Assembly (NCBI GenBank): GCA_963756515.1
Contig: CAVWNV010000007.1
Coordinates: forward strand, 372,001-436,000
Direction: 5' to 3'
From: Bog-756 sp963756515
Lineage (GTDB): Bacteria; Actinomycetota; Acidimicrobiia; Acidimicrobiales; RAAP-2
Length of the DNA stretch: 64,000 nt
Under the pieces are notes generated by a model that was given only the letters and a program-made list of their open reading frames with translations, was not told the DNA's origin and did not search any database. The position numbers were made by a program, and so were the translations under genes. Positions 34,826 through 43,063 of this stretch are shown here, one piece after another; position 1 is the first letter of the stretch; each line of letters begins with the position of its first letter.

Positions 34826-37033
34826 ATGCGCCCATTTCCGACCGGCCGGGTTCGCCTGCTGGCGACGGTCGCAGCCGTCGTCGCCGTCTCGGTGGGCGGC
34901 CTGGTGTCCGCCGAGGCCGTCGTGGCGTCCGGCCCGGCCCGGCCCCACGTCGTAGCTTCCGACTGGACCACCTTCGACCAAAATCCGGGTCGGACCGGTG
35001 TCGACGCTTCGGGCAGTTCGTTCTCGCCGGCCACGGCGGCGTGGTCGTCGCCCACGTTCGACGGTCAGCTCTACGGCCAGCCCCTGGTCCTCGGCGGCCG
35101 GGTGTTCGCCGCCACGGAGAACGACACCGTCTACGCCCTGGCCGCCGACAGCGGGGCGGTCCTCTGGTCCACGCACGTGGGCACCCCGGTGGAGGCGGCA
35201 AACCTCCCGTGTGGTGACATCACCCCCACGCTCGGGATCACCGGGACCCCGGTCATCGACACGGCCCGCTCGGAGATCTTCGTGGTGGCTGACGAGGCGG
35301 CCACACCGATCGCCGCCCACCACCTGATCGGGTTGAACCTGTACACCGGGGCCGTCCTGTTGGACGAGGACATCGACCCTCCGGGCACCGATCCGGCCGC
35401 CGAGCTCCAGCGGGTCTCGTTGGCCCTGGACGAGGGGAGCGTGATCGCCGGTTTCGGGGGGAACGACGGTGACTGTAGCGACTACCACGGACTGGTGGTC
35501 TCGGCCCCCGAGAACGGTTCTGCACCGACCACCTACGTGGTGGCCAACCAGCCCGGCGACAGCCAGGGCGCGGTGTGGATGGGTGGTGCGGCTCCCACCA
35601 TCGACGCCCAGGGCAACGTGTGGGTGGCAACGGGGAACAGCGAGCACCATCTGTCGACCGATGCCTATGACCAGAGCGACAGCGTCCTCGAGCTGACCCC
35701 GGGCATGCAGCTGGCCAATTCCTTCGCTCCATCGGATTGGTATGCGGACAACAACTCCGATCTTGATCTGGGATCGGGCGCCCCGGCTCTTCTTCCCAAC
35801 GGCCTGGTCTTCGAGGTGGGTAAGTCCCAGACGGCCTACGTGCTGAACCAGTCCGACCTGGGTGGAGTCGGCCACCAGGTGGCGTCGGCGGCCAACTTCT
35901 GCTTCTCCGACGGCGGATCAGCCGATCTCAGCGGCACCCTGTTCGTCCCCTGCAGCAACGGGGTCCACGCCGTGACGGTGACGTCGAACCCGCCCACCGC
36001 CACCTGGACGGCCTCGGCGTCCGCGGCCAAGGGCTCGCCCATCGTGGCCGGGGGCATGGTGTGGTCGATCGGCGGCGGCAACCTCTACGGCCTCGACGCC
36101 GCCACCGGCACGGTGGTCCAGCAGTTCTCCGTCGGATCCTCCTCGTCGTCGTTCCCGTCCCCATCGGCTGCCGACGGGTTGATTCTGGCGCCTTCCTCCA
36201 CCCAGATCCACGCCTTCGACGGTCCGGGTGGTCTACCGGGGCCTCCGACATCCGCACCGACATCCTCCGGCCCGGGCTACTGGTTGGTGGCGTCCGATGG
36301 TGGGGTGTTCTCATTCGGCCGCGCCCCGTTCCTCGGCTCGATGGGCGGCCAGCACCTCAACCAGCCCATCGTGGCCTCGGTCTCGACCCCTGACCACGAC
36401 GGGTACTGGCTGGTGGCCTCCGACGGCGGTGTCTTCACCTTCGGTGACGCCAACTTCTACGGTTCGACCGGCAACATCCACCTCAACAGGCCGATCGTGG
36501 GTATGGCCGCCACCCCGTCCGGTCACGGCTACTGGCTGGTGGCCTCCGACGGCGGTGTCTTCTCCTTCGGCGATGCGGCCTTCCACGGCTCGACCGGTGA
36601 CATCCGTCTGAACCAGCCCGTCGTCGGCATGGCGGCCACGGCGTCGGGCAGCGGCTACTGGCTGGTGGCCTCCGACGGCGGCGTCTTCTCCTTCGGCCAG
36701 GCCACCTTCGAAGGTGGCACCGGCGGTCAGCACCTCAACCGTCCCATCGTCGGCATGGCCGCCGATCCCACCGGCAGCGGCTACTGGCTGGTGGCCTCCG
36801 ACGGCGGCGTCTTCTCCTTCGGCCAGGCCACCTTCGAAGGTGGCACCGGCGGTCAGCACCTCAACCGCCCCATCGTCGGCATGGCCGCCGATCCCACCGG
36901 CAGCGGCTACTGGCTGGTGGCCTCCGACGGCGGCGTCTTCGCTTTCGGCGATGCCGCCTTCGAGGGGTCGACGGGCGGTTCGGCCCTGAACCGGCCGGTG
37001 GTCGCCATGGCCGACGCCAGCGCGGTGCCGTAG
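34826..37033 (+). CDS. Secreted PQQ-type beta-propeller protein with C-terminal WLVASDGG repeats
   Basis: A 735-residue exported protein. A signal peptide occupies the first ~32 residues (RLLATVAAVVAVSVGGLVSA). Residues ~50-470 look like a quinoprotein-like propeller: FDQNPGRTGVDAS, VYALAADSGAVLWSTHVGTP and NLYGLDAATGTVVQQF are typical blades. From about 483 to the end there are six tandem units of 42 residues with the core GYWLVASDGGVFSFG; units 4 and 5 are identical in protein sequence. The repeats probably form another propeller or an adhesive surface. The protein is likely extracellular or cell-wall associated. No alcohol-dehydrogenase cofactor residues can be assigned with confidence. 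Confidence 0.85.
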   Translation: MRPFPTGRVRLLATVAAVVAVSVGGLVSAEAVVASGPARPHVVASDWTTFDQNPGRTGVDASGSSFSPATAAWSSPTFDGQLYGQPLVLGGRVFAATENDTVYALAADSGAVLWSTHVGTPVEAANLPCGDITPTLGITGTPVIDTARSEIFVVADEAATPIAAHHLIGLNLYTGAVLLDEDIDPPGTDPAAELQRVSLALDEGSVIAGFGGNDGDCSDYHGLVVSAPENGSAPTTYVVANQPGDSQGAVWMGGAAPTIDAQGNVWVATGNSEHHLSTDAYDQSDSVLELTPGMQLANSFAPSDWYADNNSDLDLGSGAPALLPNGLVFEVGKSQTAYVLNQSDLGGVGHQVASAANFCFSDGGSADLSGTLFVPCSNGVHAVTVTSNPPTATWTASASAAKGSPIVAGGMVWSIGGGNLYGLDAATGTVVQQFSVGSSSSSFPSPSAADGLILAPSSTQIHAFDGPGGLPGPPTSAPTSSGPGYWLVASDGGVFSFGRAPFLGSMGGQHLNQPIVASVSTPDHDGYWLVASDGGVFTFGDANFYGSTGNIHLNRPIVGMAATPSGHGYWLVASDGGVFSFGDAAFHGSTGDIRLNQPVVGMAATASGSGYWLVASDGGVFSFGQATFEGGTGGQHLNRPIVGMAADPTGSGYWLVASDGGVFSFGQATFEGGTGGQHLNRPIVGMAADPTGSGYWLVASDGGVFAFGDAAFEGSTGGSALNRPVVAMADASAVP
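36651..36902 (+). repeat. Two 126-bp near-identical tandem repeats within the propeller gene
   Basis: 36651-36776 and 36777-36902 are in-frame copies of 126 bp (42 codons) that differ at only one or two bases. The next unit from 36903 starts identically and then diverges. This indicates recent duplication or gene conversion. Confidence 0.9.
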
Positions 37034-37047
37034 GGGGCCCTCCGGAC

Positions 37048-37072
37048 TACTCCGCACCGCGGGTTCGGAGTA
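37048..37072. promoter_or_regulatory. Inverted repeat after the propeller gene
   Basis: TACTCCG (37048-37054) and CGGAGTA (37066-37072) flank an 11-base loop, 15 bp after the stop at 37033 and about 180 bp before the crotonase gene. There is no T-run. It may be a weak transcript end or an operator. Confidence 0.35.
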
Positions 37073-37254
37073 CAAAGTAGAGTGCGTTCTCGCCGGCACC
37101 GAGGACGGCGCCGACGCCTCAGGCGACGCCCGAACCCATCGGTGCCCGACCTGGTGGTGCTGGCCTGGGAACCGGCACCGGGGGCTCTCGACCCCGAGGC
37201 ACCATCCAGAAGAGCCCGACCCAGACCCGAGACCGAACGAACGAGGAGTACCGC

Positions 37255-38049
37255 GTGACCGGCACCGAACACCTGACCTACGAGCGCGTGGGTGCCACCG
37301 CCGTGGTCACCATGAACCGACCCGAGGCCAAGAACGCCCTCTCCGGTCCCATGCTGGTGGGCATGGTCGACGCGTGGATGGAGATCGACGGCAACGACGA
37401 CATCCGTTGTGCCATCCTCACCGGGGCCGGCGGGACGTTCTGCGCCGGCATGGACCTGAAGTCGATGTCCGGGCCCGGGACGGAGTCCGTCCAGCAACGC
37501 ATGGCCGACGATCCCGATCTCCACTGGAAGGCCCTGCTCCGCCACTACTCGTTGAAGAAGCCGCTGATCGCGGCGGTGGAGGGCTGGGCCGTCGCCGGGG
37601 GCACCGAGATCCTGCAGGCCACCGACATCCGCGTGGCCGGGGAGAGCGCCAAGTTCGGGGTATTCGAGGCCCGACGGGGGCTCTTCCCGCTCGGGGGCTC
37701 GACGGTGCGACTCCGCCGGCAGATCCCCTTCACCGTGGCCATGGATCTGCTGCTGACGGCTCGTGAGGTGTCGGCCCAGGAGGCCAAGGAGATCGGCCTG
37801 ATCGGCCGGGTGGTGCCCGACGGGACAGCCCTCGAGAACGCCCTCGGGATCGCCGAGGTGATCGCCGCCAACGGCCCGCTCGCCGTCGAGGCCATCAAGG
37901 CCTCCGTCAAGGCGACCGAGGGTATTCCAGAGGAGAAGGCGCTGGCCATCGAGCTCGAGCTGGGATGGCCCATCTTCGCCACCGAGGACGCCAAGGAGGG
38001 TCAGAAGGCCTTCGCCGAGAAGCGGCCCGCCAACTTCCGACGCCGGTGA
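37255..38049 (+). CDS. Enoyl-CoA hydratase/isomerase (crotonase family)
   Basis: A 264-residue crotonase-fold enzyme of fatty-acid or related CoA-ester degradation. The oxyanion-hole blocks are AILTGAGGTFCAGMDLKSM near residues 57-73 and KPLIAAVEGWAVAGGTEILQ near 102-121. The glutamate of EARRGLFPLGG near 142 is a likely catalytic residue. The start is a GTG at 37255, and the stop overlaps the GTG of the thioesterase-like gene. The exact reaction (hydration or isomerisation) is not determined. Confidence 0.9.
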   Translation: MTGTEHLTYERVGATAVVTMNRPEAKNALSGPMLVGMVDAWMEIDGNDDIRCAILTGAGGTFCAGMDLKSMSGPGTESVQQRMADDPDLHWKALLRHYSLKKPLIAAVEGWAVAGGTEILQATDIRVAGESAKFGVFEARRGLFPLGGSTVRLRRQIPFTVAMDLLLTAREVSAQEAKEIGLIGRVVPDGTALENALGIAEVIAANGPLAVEAIKASVKATEGIPEEKALAIELELGWPIFATEDAKEGQKAFAEKRPANFRRR

Positions 38050-38816
38050 GCAACCTGTTCGAGGACGACGCTCCTCCCGGGGACCTGCGGCGTCGACTGG
38101 CCGCGGCCATCCGGCCCATCATCACCATGAACGTGGCCGCCGAGCTGGACGATGTGGCGCTGACCGAGGCGGCCGAGGCCATGGAGGCCATCGCCGAGCG
38201 CCTGACGGCCCAGGCCGGGCCCAAGCGGACCCGCAACCAACCCGATCTGGCCCGTGCCGCCCAGGACTTCTTCCCCACCAGTCCGGTCATCGGCCTGGCC
38301 AACCCGGTGGCCCCGCCGGTGCGGGTGGCGGTGGTCGAGGGCGACGACGGCCGCCCGGAGATCCGCGGCCTGGCCAACTTCGGGTTCGCCTATGAGGGAC
38401 CACCCACCTGCGTGCACGGCGGGGTCATCGCCGAGCTGCTCGACGAGGTGCTCGGTGCGGCCAACATCGTGGCCCAGCACGCCGCCATGACCGGCACCCT
38501 CACCGTGCGCTATCGCAGCCCGACCCCGTTGAACACCGACCTCCGGGTCGAGGCCCGGTTCGTGAGGCAGGACGGTCGCAAGATCCACGCCTGGGGCGGT
38601 GTGTACAACGGGGACGTGCTCACGGCCGAGGCCGACGGGCTCTTCATCGAGGTCCGTCCCAAGCAGATGCTGACCATCGCCGAGGCCAATGTCGACAGCG
38701 TCGACCCGGGCATGCTCGACGCCATCCGGGCGGAGGCACTACGCGAAGGGGCGGCCTCCGACGTGCAGCCCGTCGGTGGGACTCCGGTACCCGGGGAGCC
38801 GCGGGAGCCGGAGTAA
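38046..38816 (+). CDS. Hotdog-fold thioesterase (PaaI/4HBT-like)
   Basis: A 256-residue protein translated from a GTG at 38046 that overlaps the stop of the crotonase gene. The hotdog domain lies in the C-terminal two thirds. CVHGGVIAELLDEVLGAANI carries the HGG motif of PaaI-type acyl-CoA thioesterases, followed by GTLTVRYRSPTPLNTDLRVEA. The N-terminal ~80 residues are helical, and the last 40 are acidic and Pro/Gly-rich. It probably hydrolyses an acyl-CoA made in the neighbouring pathway. Confidence 0.85.
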   Translation: MSNLFEDDAPPGDLRRRLAAAIRPIITMNVAAELDDVALTEAAEAMEAIAERLTAQAGPKRTRNQPDLARAAQDFFPTSPVIGLANPVAPPVRVAVVEGDDGRPEIRGLANFGFAYEGPPTCVHGGVIAELLDEVLGAANIVAQHAAMTGTLTVRYRSPTPLNTDLRVEARFVRQDGRKIHAWGGVYNGDVLTAEADGLFIEVRPKQMLTIAEANVDSVDPGMLDAIRAEALREGAASDVQPVGGTPVPGEPREPE

Positions 38817-38864
38817 CCCCGGGCCGGTGGCCATGCCCGGGGACCAGATCCTCCCCCGGCCCCC

Positions 38865-40415
38865 TCAGATCTTCTCGCGGCCCTCCCAGTAGGGGTCCCG
38901 GAGCTTGCGCTTGTACAGCTTGCCGTTCGGGTCACGGGGGAGGGCGTCGGTGAAATCGATCGACTTGGGTGTCTTGAACTTGGCCAGCCGGGTGGAGCAG
39001 TAGGCCAGGATCTCCTCGGCCAGCTCAGGCGAAGGCTCGATCCCCTCGGCCGGCTCCACCACCGCCTTGATCTCCTCGCCCCAGTCGTCGTGGGGGATGC
39101 CGAACACGGCCACGTCGCCGACCTTGGGGAAGCCCAGCAGCACGTTCTCGATCTCGGCCGGGTAGATGTTGGCACCGCCCGAGATGATCATGTCGATCTT
39201 GCGGTCGCGCAGGAACAGGTAGCCGTCCTCGTCGATCAGGCCCACGTCACCAACGGTGAAGAACTTGCCGATGCGATTGCTCTTGGTCTTCTTCTCGTCC
39301 TTGTGGTACTCGAAGTCGCCGGTCTGCATGGACATGTAGACGGTGCCGATGACGTTGGGCTCCTCGATCCGGTTCCCCTCGTCGTCGAAGATGGCGATCT
39401 CCGAGATGGGCCAGGCCTTGCCCACCGTGCCCGGCTTCTCCAGCCACTCCTCCGCGGTGACCAGCGTGCCGCCGCCCTCGGAGGCGGCGTAGTACTCGTC
39501 GATGGAGTTGCCCCACCACTCGATCATCTTGTACTTGACGTCGACGGGACAGGGAGCGGCGGCGTGGATCATGTGCTCGAGGGACGAGAGGTCGTACTTG
39601 TGCCTGGTCTCCTCGGGTAGCGCCAGCAGGCGGTGGAACTGGGTGGGCACCATGTGCGAACTGGTCACGTGGTACTTCTCGATCAGTCGGAGCATGTCCT
39701 CGGGCACCCACTTGTCCATGAGCACCACGGTGTGGAGCAGGTGGATGGAAGCGCCCGAATAGCGGAGGACCGCCGTGTGGTAGAGCGGTGAGCCCACGAT
39801 GTGGACGTTGGCGTCGTCGGGCTGGATGCCGAACAGGAAGAGGATCCCCGACAGGCCCAGTGCCGCCTCTTCGGGGGTGGCCCCGCTCAGCTTGCGGAAC
39901 ACCCCCTTGGGATTACCGGTGGTGCCCGAGGTGTAGTTCATGACGTCGCCGATGGTCCGGTCGGACGGGTCGGTGGTCGGCTGGTTGTTCCGCATCATGG
40001 AATAGGAGCTGAACCCGACGATCTCCCCCACGGCGAAGCACCGCGACGACGGCAGTTCGGCCTCGTCGGCGGCGTCGAGCGCCACCTCGGCGAACCGTTC
40101 GTGGGCGATGAACGCCTTGGCGTCGGCGTCCTTCAGGATGTAGGCCACCTCGGGGGCGATCAGGTGGTGGTTGATGGGCACCAGGTACCAGCCGGCCTGC
40201 AGCGCAGCCAGGTACAGCTCGAATACCTCCACGCCGTTGGGCAGGAGGGTGGCCACCACGTCCCCCGGCTTGAGATTGAGCCCGCGCAACCCGTGCACGA
40301 CCTGGTTGGTCCGGCCCAGCAGCTGCTCCGCGCTGTACTCGGTGCCGTCGGGATCGACCAGGGCCAGCTTGCCCGGGTTCTCGTGGGCCAACGCCCAAAA
40401 ACCGAAGTCGCCCAT
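38865..40415 (-). CDS. Acyl-CoA ligase (AMP-forming, FadD type)
   Basis: A 516-residue adenylate-forming enzyme that activates a carboxylic acid to its CoA thioester. The P-loop motif is NYTSGTTGNPKGVFRKL near 164-180, and YAASEGGGTLV is the A5-like block. The C-terminal core includes GDVGLIDEDGYLFLRDRKIDM, then IISGGANIYPAEIE, and the catalytic-lysine region PRDPNGKLYKRKLRD. The length and last segment match long-chain or steroid-side-chain ligases. It is divergent from an SDR gene, and the shared gap carries a KstR-like operator at 40526-40539. The substrate is not predictable. Confidence 0.92.
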   Translation of the reverse strand: MGDFGFWALAHENPGKLALVDPDGTEYSAEQLLGRTNQVVHGLRGLNLKPGDVVATLLPNGVEVFELYLAALQAGWYLVPINHHLIAPEVAYILKDADAKAFIAHERFAEVALDAADEAELPSSRCFAVGEIVGFSSYSMMRNNQPTTDPSDRTIGDVMNYTSGTTGNPKGVFRKLSGATPEEAALGLSGILFLFGIQPDDANVHIVGSPLYHTAVLRYSGASIHLLHTVVLMDKWVPEDMLRLIEKYHVTSSHMVPTQFHRLLALPEETRHKYDLSSLEHMIHAAAPCPVDVKYKMIEWWGNSIDEYYAASEGGGTLVTAEEWLEKPGTVGKAWPISEIAIFDDEGNRIEEPNVIGTVYMSMQTGDFEYHKDEKKTKSNRIGKFFTVGDVGLIDEDGYLFLRDRKIDMIISGGANIYPAEIENVLLGFPKVGDVAVFGIPHDDWGEEIKAVVEPAEGIEPSPELAEEILAYCSTRLAKFKTPKSIDFTDALPRDPNGKLYKRKLRDPYWEGREKI

Positions 40416-40525
40416 GGTGTTCTCAACCCCCTGCGCCGCGCCGCGGCGAATTCGTGCCCGATGGGCCGATGCCTACCGGCTGTGATGGTGGCACCCCCCG
40501 TGTGGCGCCGACCCGGTGGGGACGC

Positions 40526-40539
40526 TAGAACAGGTTCTC
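40526..40539. promoter_or_regulatory. KstR-type operator between acyl-CoA ligase and SDR genes
   Basis: TAGAACAGGTTCTC matches the palindrome at 33434 at 12 of 14 positions and the KstR consensus at all but the last base. It lies 111 bp from the ligase start and 128 bp from the SDR start, so it could control both genes. Confidence 0.5.
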
Positions 40540-40666
40540 GTGCACGGTCAACCTCCCCGTCGGGCCGTGTCACGGAGGTCACGTGCCCCCGGGGGCCCGG
40601 AACAGGCCTCCGGCGACGGGGGCGAGACGGAGCGGGACAGAACCGGAGTAGGAGAGACAGCAGGCA

Positions 40667-41605
40667 ATGAGTGAGTTCCTGAAGGGAAGAGTGGTGGCCA
40701 TCACCGGTGCCGGTGGTGGGATCGGCCGGGCCGTGGCCCTGGCTGCCGCCGCGGAGGGGGCGAGGGTGGTGGTGGCCGACATCGGCGTCGGCCTGGCCGG
40801 TGAGGATCCGAAGAGCGAGGTGGCCGAGGCACTGGTGGCCGACATCGTGGCCGCCGGCGGCGAGGCGGTGGCCGTGGGGGAGAGCGTGACCACGCTCGCC
40901 GGCGGGGAGAAGATCATTGCCGCCGGAGTCGGGCAGTGGGGCCGGATCGACGGCGTGGTGGCCATCGCCGGCATCCTCCGGGAGCGAATGCTCTTCAACA
41001 TGGCCGAAGACGAGTGGGACGCCGTCATCGAGACCCATCTGAAGGGGCACTTCACCGTGTTCCGGGCGGCGTCGGCCGTCATGCGCAAGCAGGAGGGCGG
41101 CGGCTCCCTGGTGGCCTTCACCTCCGGGGCCTTCGCCGGCAGTGTGGCCCAGGCCAACTACGCCGCGGCCAAGGGAGGGATCGTGTCGCTGGTGCGGTCG
41201 GCCGCGGCCGGGCTCAACCGGTACGGCATCACCGCCAACGCCGTGGCCCCGGTGGCCCGGACCCGCATGTCGGCCAATGTGCCGATGGACCTGGCCGAGA
41301 TGGGGGATCCCGAGGACGTGGCCCCCCTGGTCGTGTACCTGCTGTCGGACAGGGCCAAGCACGTGACGGGGCAGGTCTACACCTCCGTCGGTCCGAAGAT
41401 CGCCGTGTGGAACCAGCCGCAGGAGGTGCGGGCCGTCTACGCCGACGGGCGCTGGACGCCGGAGGACATCGCGGCCCGGCTGGACTCGACCGTCGGCCAG
41501 GAGCGCATGCCCCTCCTCGACCAGCTCGAGGCGTACCGCAAGGCCGCCGAGGCCAAGGCCGCCGCCGAGGCCAAGGCCGAAGCGGAGACCGACGTCGGTT
41601 CGTAG
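40667..41605 (+). CDS. Short-chain dehydrogenase/reductase
   Basis: A 312-residue NAD(P)-dependent SDR. The cofactor motif is ITGAGGGIGRAVALAAA near 12-28 and the catalytic YxxxK is in NYAAAKGGIVSL near 162-173. VVAIAGILRERM takes the place of the usual NNAG block. The family core ends near 240 and is followed by an extra Ala/Glu/Lys-rich tail (KAAEAKAAAEAKAEAE). The arrangement resembles 3-hydroxyacyl-CoA dehydrogenases of the 17-beta-HSD4 type found in lipid-degradation clusters. The gene is divergent from the acyl-CoA ligase. Confidence 0.9.
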   Translation: MSEFLKGRVVAITGAGGGIGRAVALAAAAEGARVVVADIGVGLAGEDPKSEVAEALVADIVAAGGEAVAVGESVTTLAGGEKIIAAGVGQWGRIDGVVAIAGILRERMLFNMAEDEWDAVIETHLKGHFTVFRAASAVMRKQEGGGSLVAFTSGAFAGSVAQANYAAAKGGIVSLVRSAAAGLNRYGITANAVAPVARTRMSANVPMDLAEMGDPEDVAPLVVYLLSDRAKHVTGQVYTSVGPKIAVWNQPQEVRAVYADGRWTPEDIAARLDSTVGQERMPLLDQLEAYRKAAEAKAAAEAKAEAETDVGS

Positions 41606-41628
41606 GTCGTTGTGTCCGGACCGGACCG

Positions 41629-41994
41629 TCAGGTGGCGCTGAGCACGCAGAACTCGTTCCCTTCGGGGTCGGCCATGACCACCCAGTCCTCCAGCCCGCT
41701 CTGTCCCACGGCGACGCGGGCGGCGCCCATCTCCTCCAGGCGCGCCACCTCGTAGGCCTGATCTTCGGGGCGCAGGTCGAGGTGGAGCCGGTTCTTGACG
41801 GTCTTCGGCTCGGGTACGCCGGCGAGGAGCAGCGGACTGACCTGACCGTGGTCGGGGTGCCGGTTCCCCGGCTCCACCCAGACATCACCGTCGTCGTCGG
41901 TCGAGTACTCCCATCCGAGGGCCTCCGACCAGAAGCGCCCCAGGGCCAACGGATCGGTGGCGTCGATGGTGATGGTCTCGATTCGCAGTGCCAT
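41629..41994 (-). CDS. VOC-family glyoxalase-like protein
   Basis: A 121-residue single VOC domain starting MALRIETITIDATDPLALG. The pattern FWSEALGWEYSTDDDGDVWVEPG, then NRLHLDLRPEDQAYEVARLEEMGA and VVMADPEGNEFCVL is typical of the actinobacterial glyoxalase-like group (PF18029 type). These proteins are often small-molecule resistance or unknown-function enzymes. The ATG at 41994 is chosen at the start of homology. It converges with the SDR at 40667. Confidence 0.88.
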   Translation of the reverse strand: MALRIETITIDATDPLALGRFWSEALGWEYSTDDDGDVWVEPGNRHPDHGQVSPLLLAGVPEPKTVKNRLHLDLRPEDQAYEVARLEEMGAARVAVGQSGLEDWVVMADPEGNEFCVLSAT

Positions 41995-42126
41995 GGATGC
42001 CTCCTCGGGCCCGCTGGGCGAGGCCGCGGTCGACGGGAACAAGGGCCAGTGTGCCCCATCCGGGGGCGCACCGTACCGTCCACCGACCGGGACGGAACAC
42101 CGGCCGTACCGGCCGACCCGGGTGCG

Positions 42127-42936
42127 TCAGACCATGGCCACGCCGCCGTTGGGTCGCAGTACCTGACCGGTCATGAAGCGGGAGACATCGGAGGCCAGAA
42201 AGAGGACGGCGGCGGCGATGTCTTCCGGTTCGCCCACCGAACGCAGTGGCGCACCCTTCTGCATGGCGCTGACCAGAGCATGCTGCATGGCCTCGTCGGT
42301 ACCTCCGTCGGGAAGGGCGAAGTAGCCCGTCGTCATGCCGGTGATGACGAAGCCCGGGGCCACGGCATTGACGCGCACGTGCTTCCTGCCGATCTCGAAC
42401 GCCAGTGACTTGGTCATCTGGACGACCGCGGCCTTGCAGATGGCGTAACTCACGATGTTCGGACTGGGGGTGTCCGCCGCCGCCGACGACGTGTTGATGA
42501 TGCTGCCACCCTCGGGCTGGTCGACCATGATGCGCCCGGCCGCTTGGCATCCGAAGAACGTCCCCTTCAGGTTGACCGCCATGATGCGGTCGAGGTGCTC
42601 CTCCGGCTCGTCGAGGAACGGCCCGCCCAACATGATGCCGGCGATGTTGCACCACACGTGGAGGCCGCCGTGTTCCGCCGCCACCTGCCGGGCCAGGGCA
42701 TCGACGTCGGTCCGAACCGACACATCGAGCGGGACCCCGTGTCCGTTCCCCCCGGCGGCGACGATCTCGTCCGCCGTGGCCTGAGCCGTCGCTTCATGGA
42801 TGTCGGCGCAGATCACGGTGGCTCCGGCTCCGGCCAGCGCCAGCGCACTGGCCCTACCGATCCCACTCCCGGCCCCGGTCACGACGGCTACCTTGCCGTC
42901 GACGCGGAACGATTCGATCAGTGTGGTGGCTTCCAT
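42127..42936 (-). CDS. Short-chain dehydrogenase/reductase
   Basis: A 269-residue classical SDR. The cofactor motif is VVTGAGSGIGRASALALAG near 19-37, with ICADIHEA suggesting NAD preference (Asp after the second strand). WCNIAGIM replaces NNAG. The catalytic Ser lies in INTSSAAAD and the Tyr-Lys pair in SYAICKAAVV. The C-terminal ASDVSRFMTGQVLRPNGGVAM is standard. It stands alone between the VOC gene and the GDSL-type gene. The substrate is unknown; its setting suggests a hydroxyacyl-CoA or steroid alcohol. Confidence 0.9.
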   Translation of the reverse strand: MEATTLIESFRVDGKVAVVTGAGSGIGRASALALAGAGATVICADIHEATAQATADEIVAAGGNGHGVPLDVSVRTDVDALARQVAAEHGGLHVWCNIAGIMLGGPFLDEPEEHLDRIMAVNLKGTFFGCQAAGRIMVDQPEGGSIINTSSAAADTPSPNIVSYAICKAAVVQMTKSLAFEIGRKHVRVNAVAPGFVITGMTTGYFALPDGGTDEAMQHALVSAMQKGAPLRSVGEPEDIAAAVLFLASDVSRFMTGQVLRPNGGVAMV

Positions 42937-43063
42937 GGCGTGTCAGTGACCTCTTCGTACGTGGGCGCGGCTGCACCCTTCAGCGGGAGGTTTCCCGTGC
43001 ATGGGAACAGTAGGTGCTCGATACCGACCGCGACAGCTCGGGCCGTTCGCCGTCGGACCCTCC

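Noticed and set aside
36651..36902. Insertion sequence or mobile repeat
   Set aside because: The copies are in-frame protein repeats with no transposase or terminal inverted repeats.
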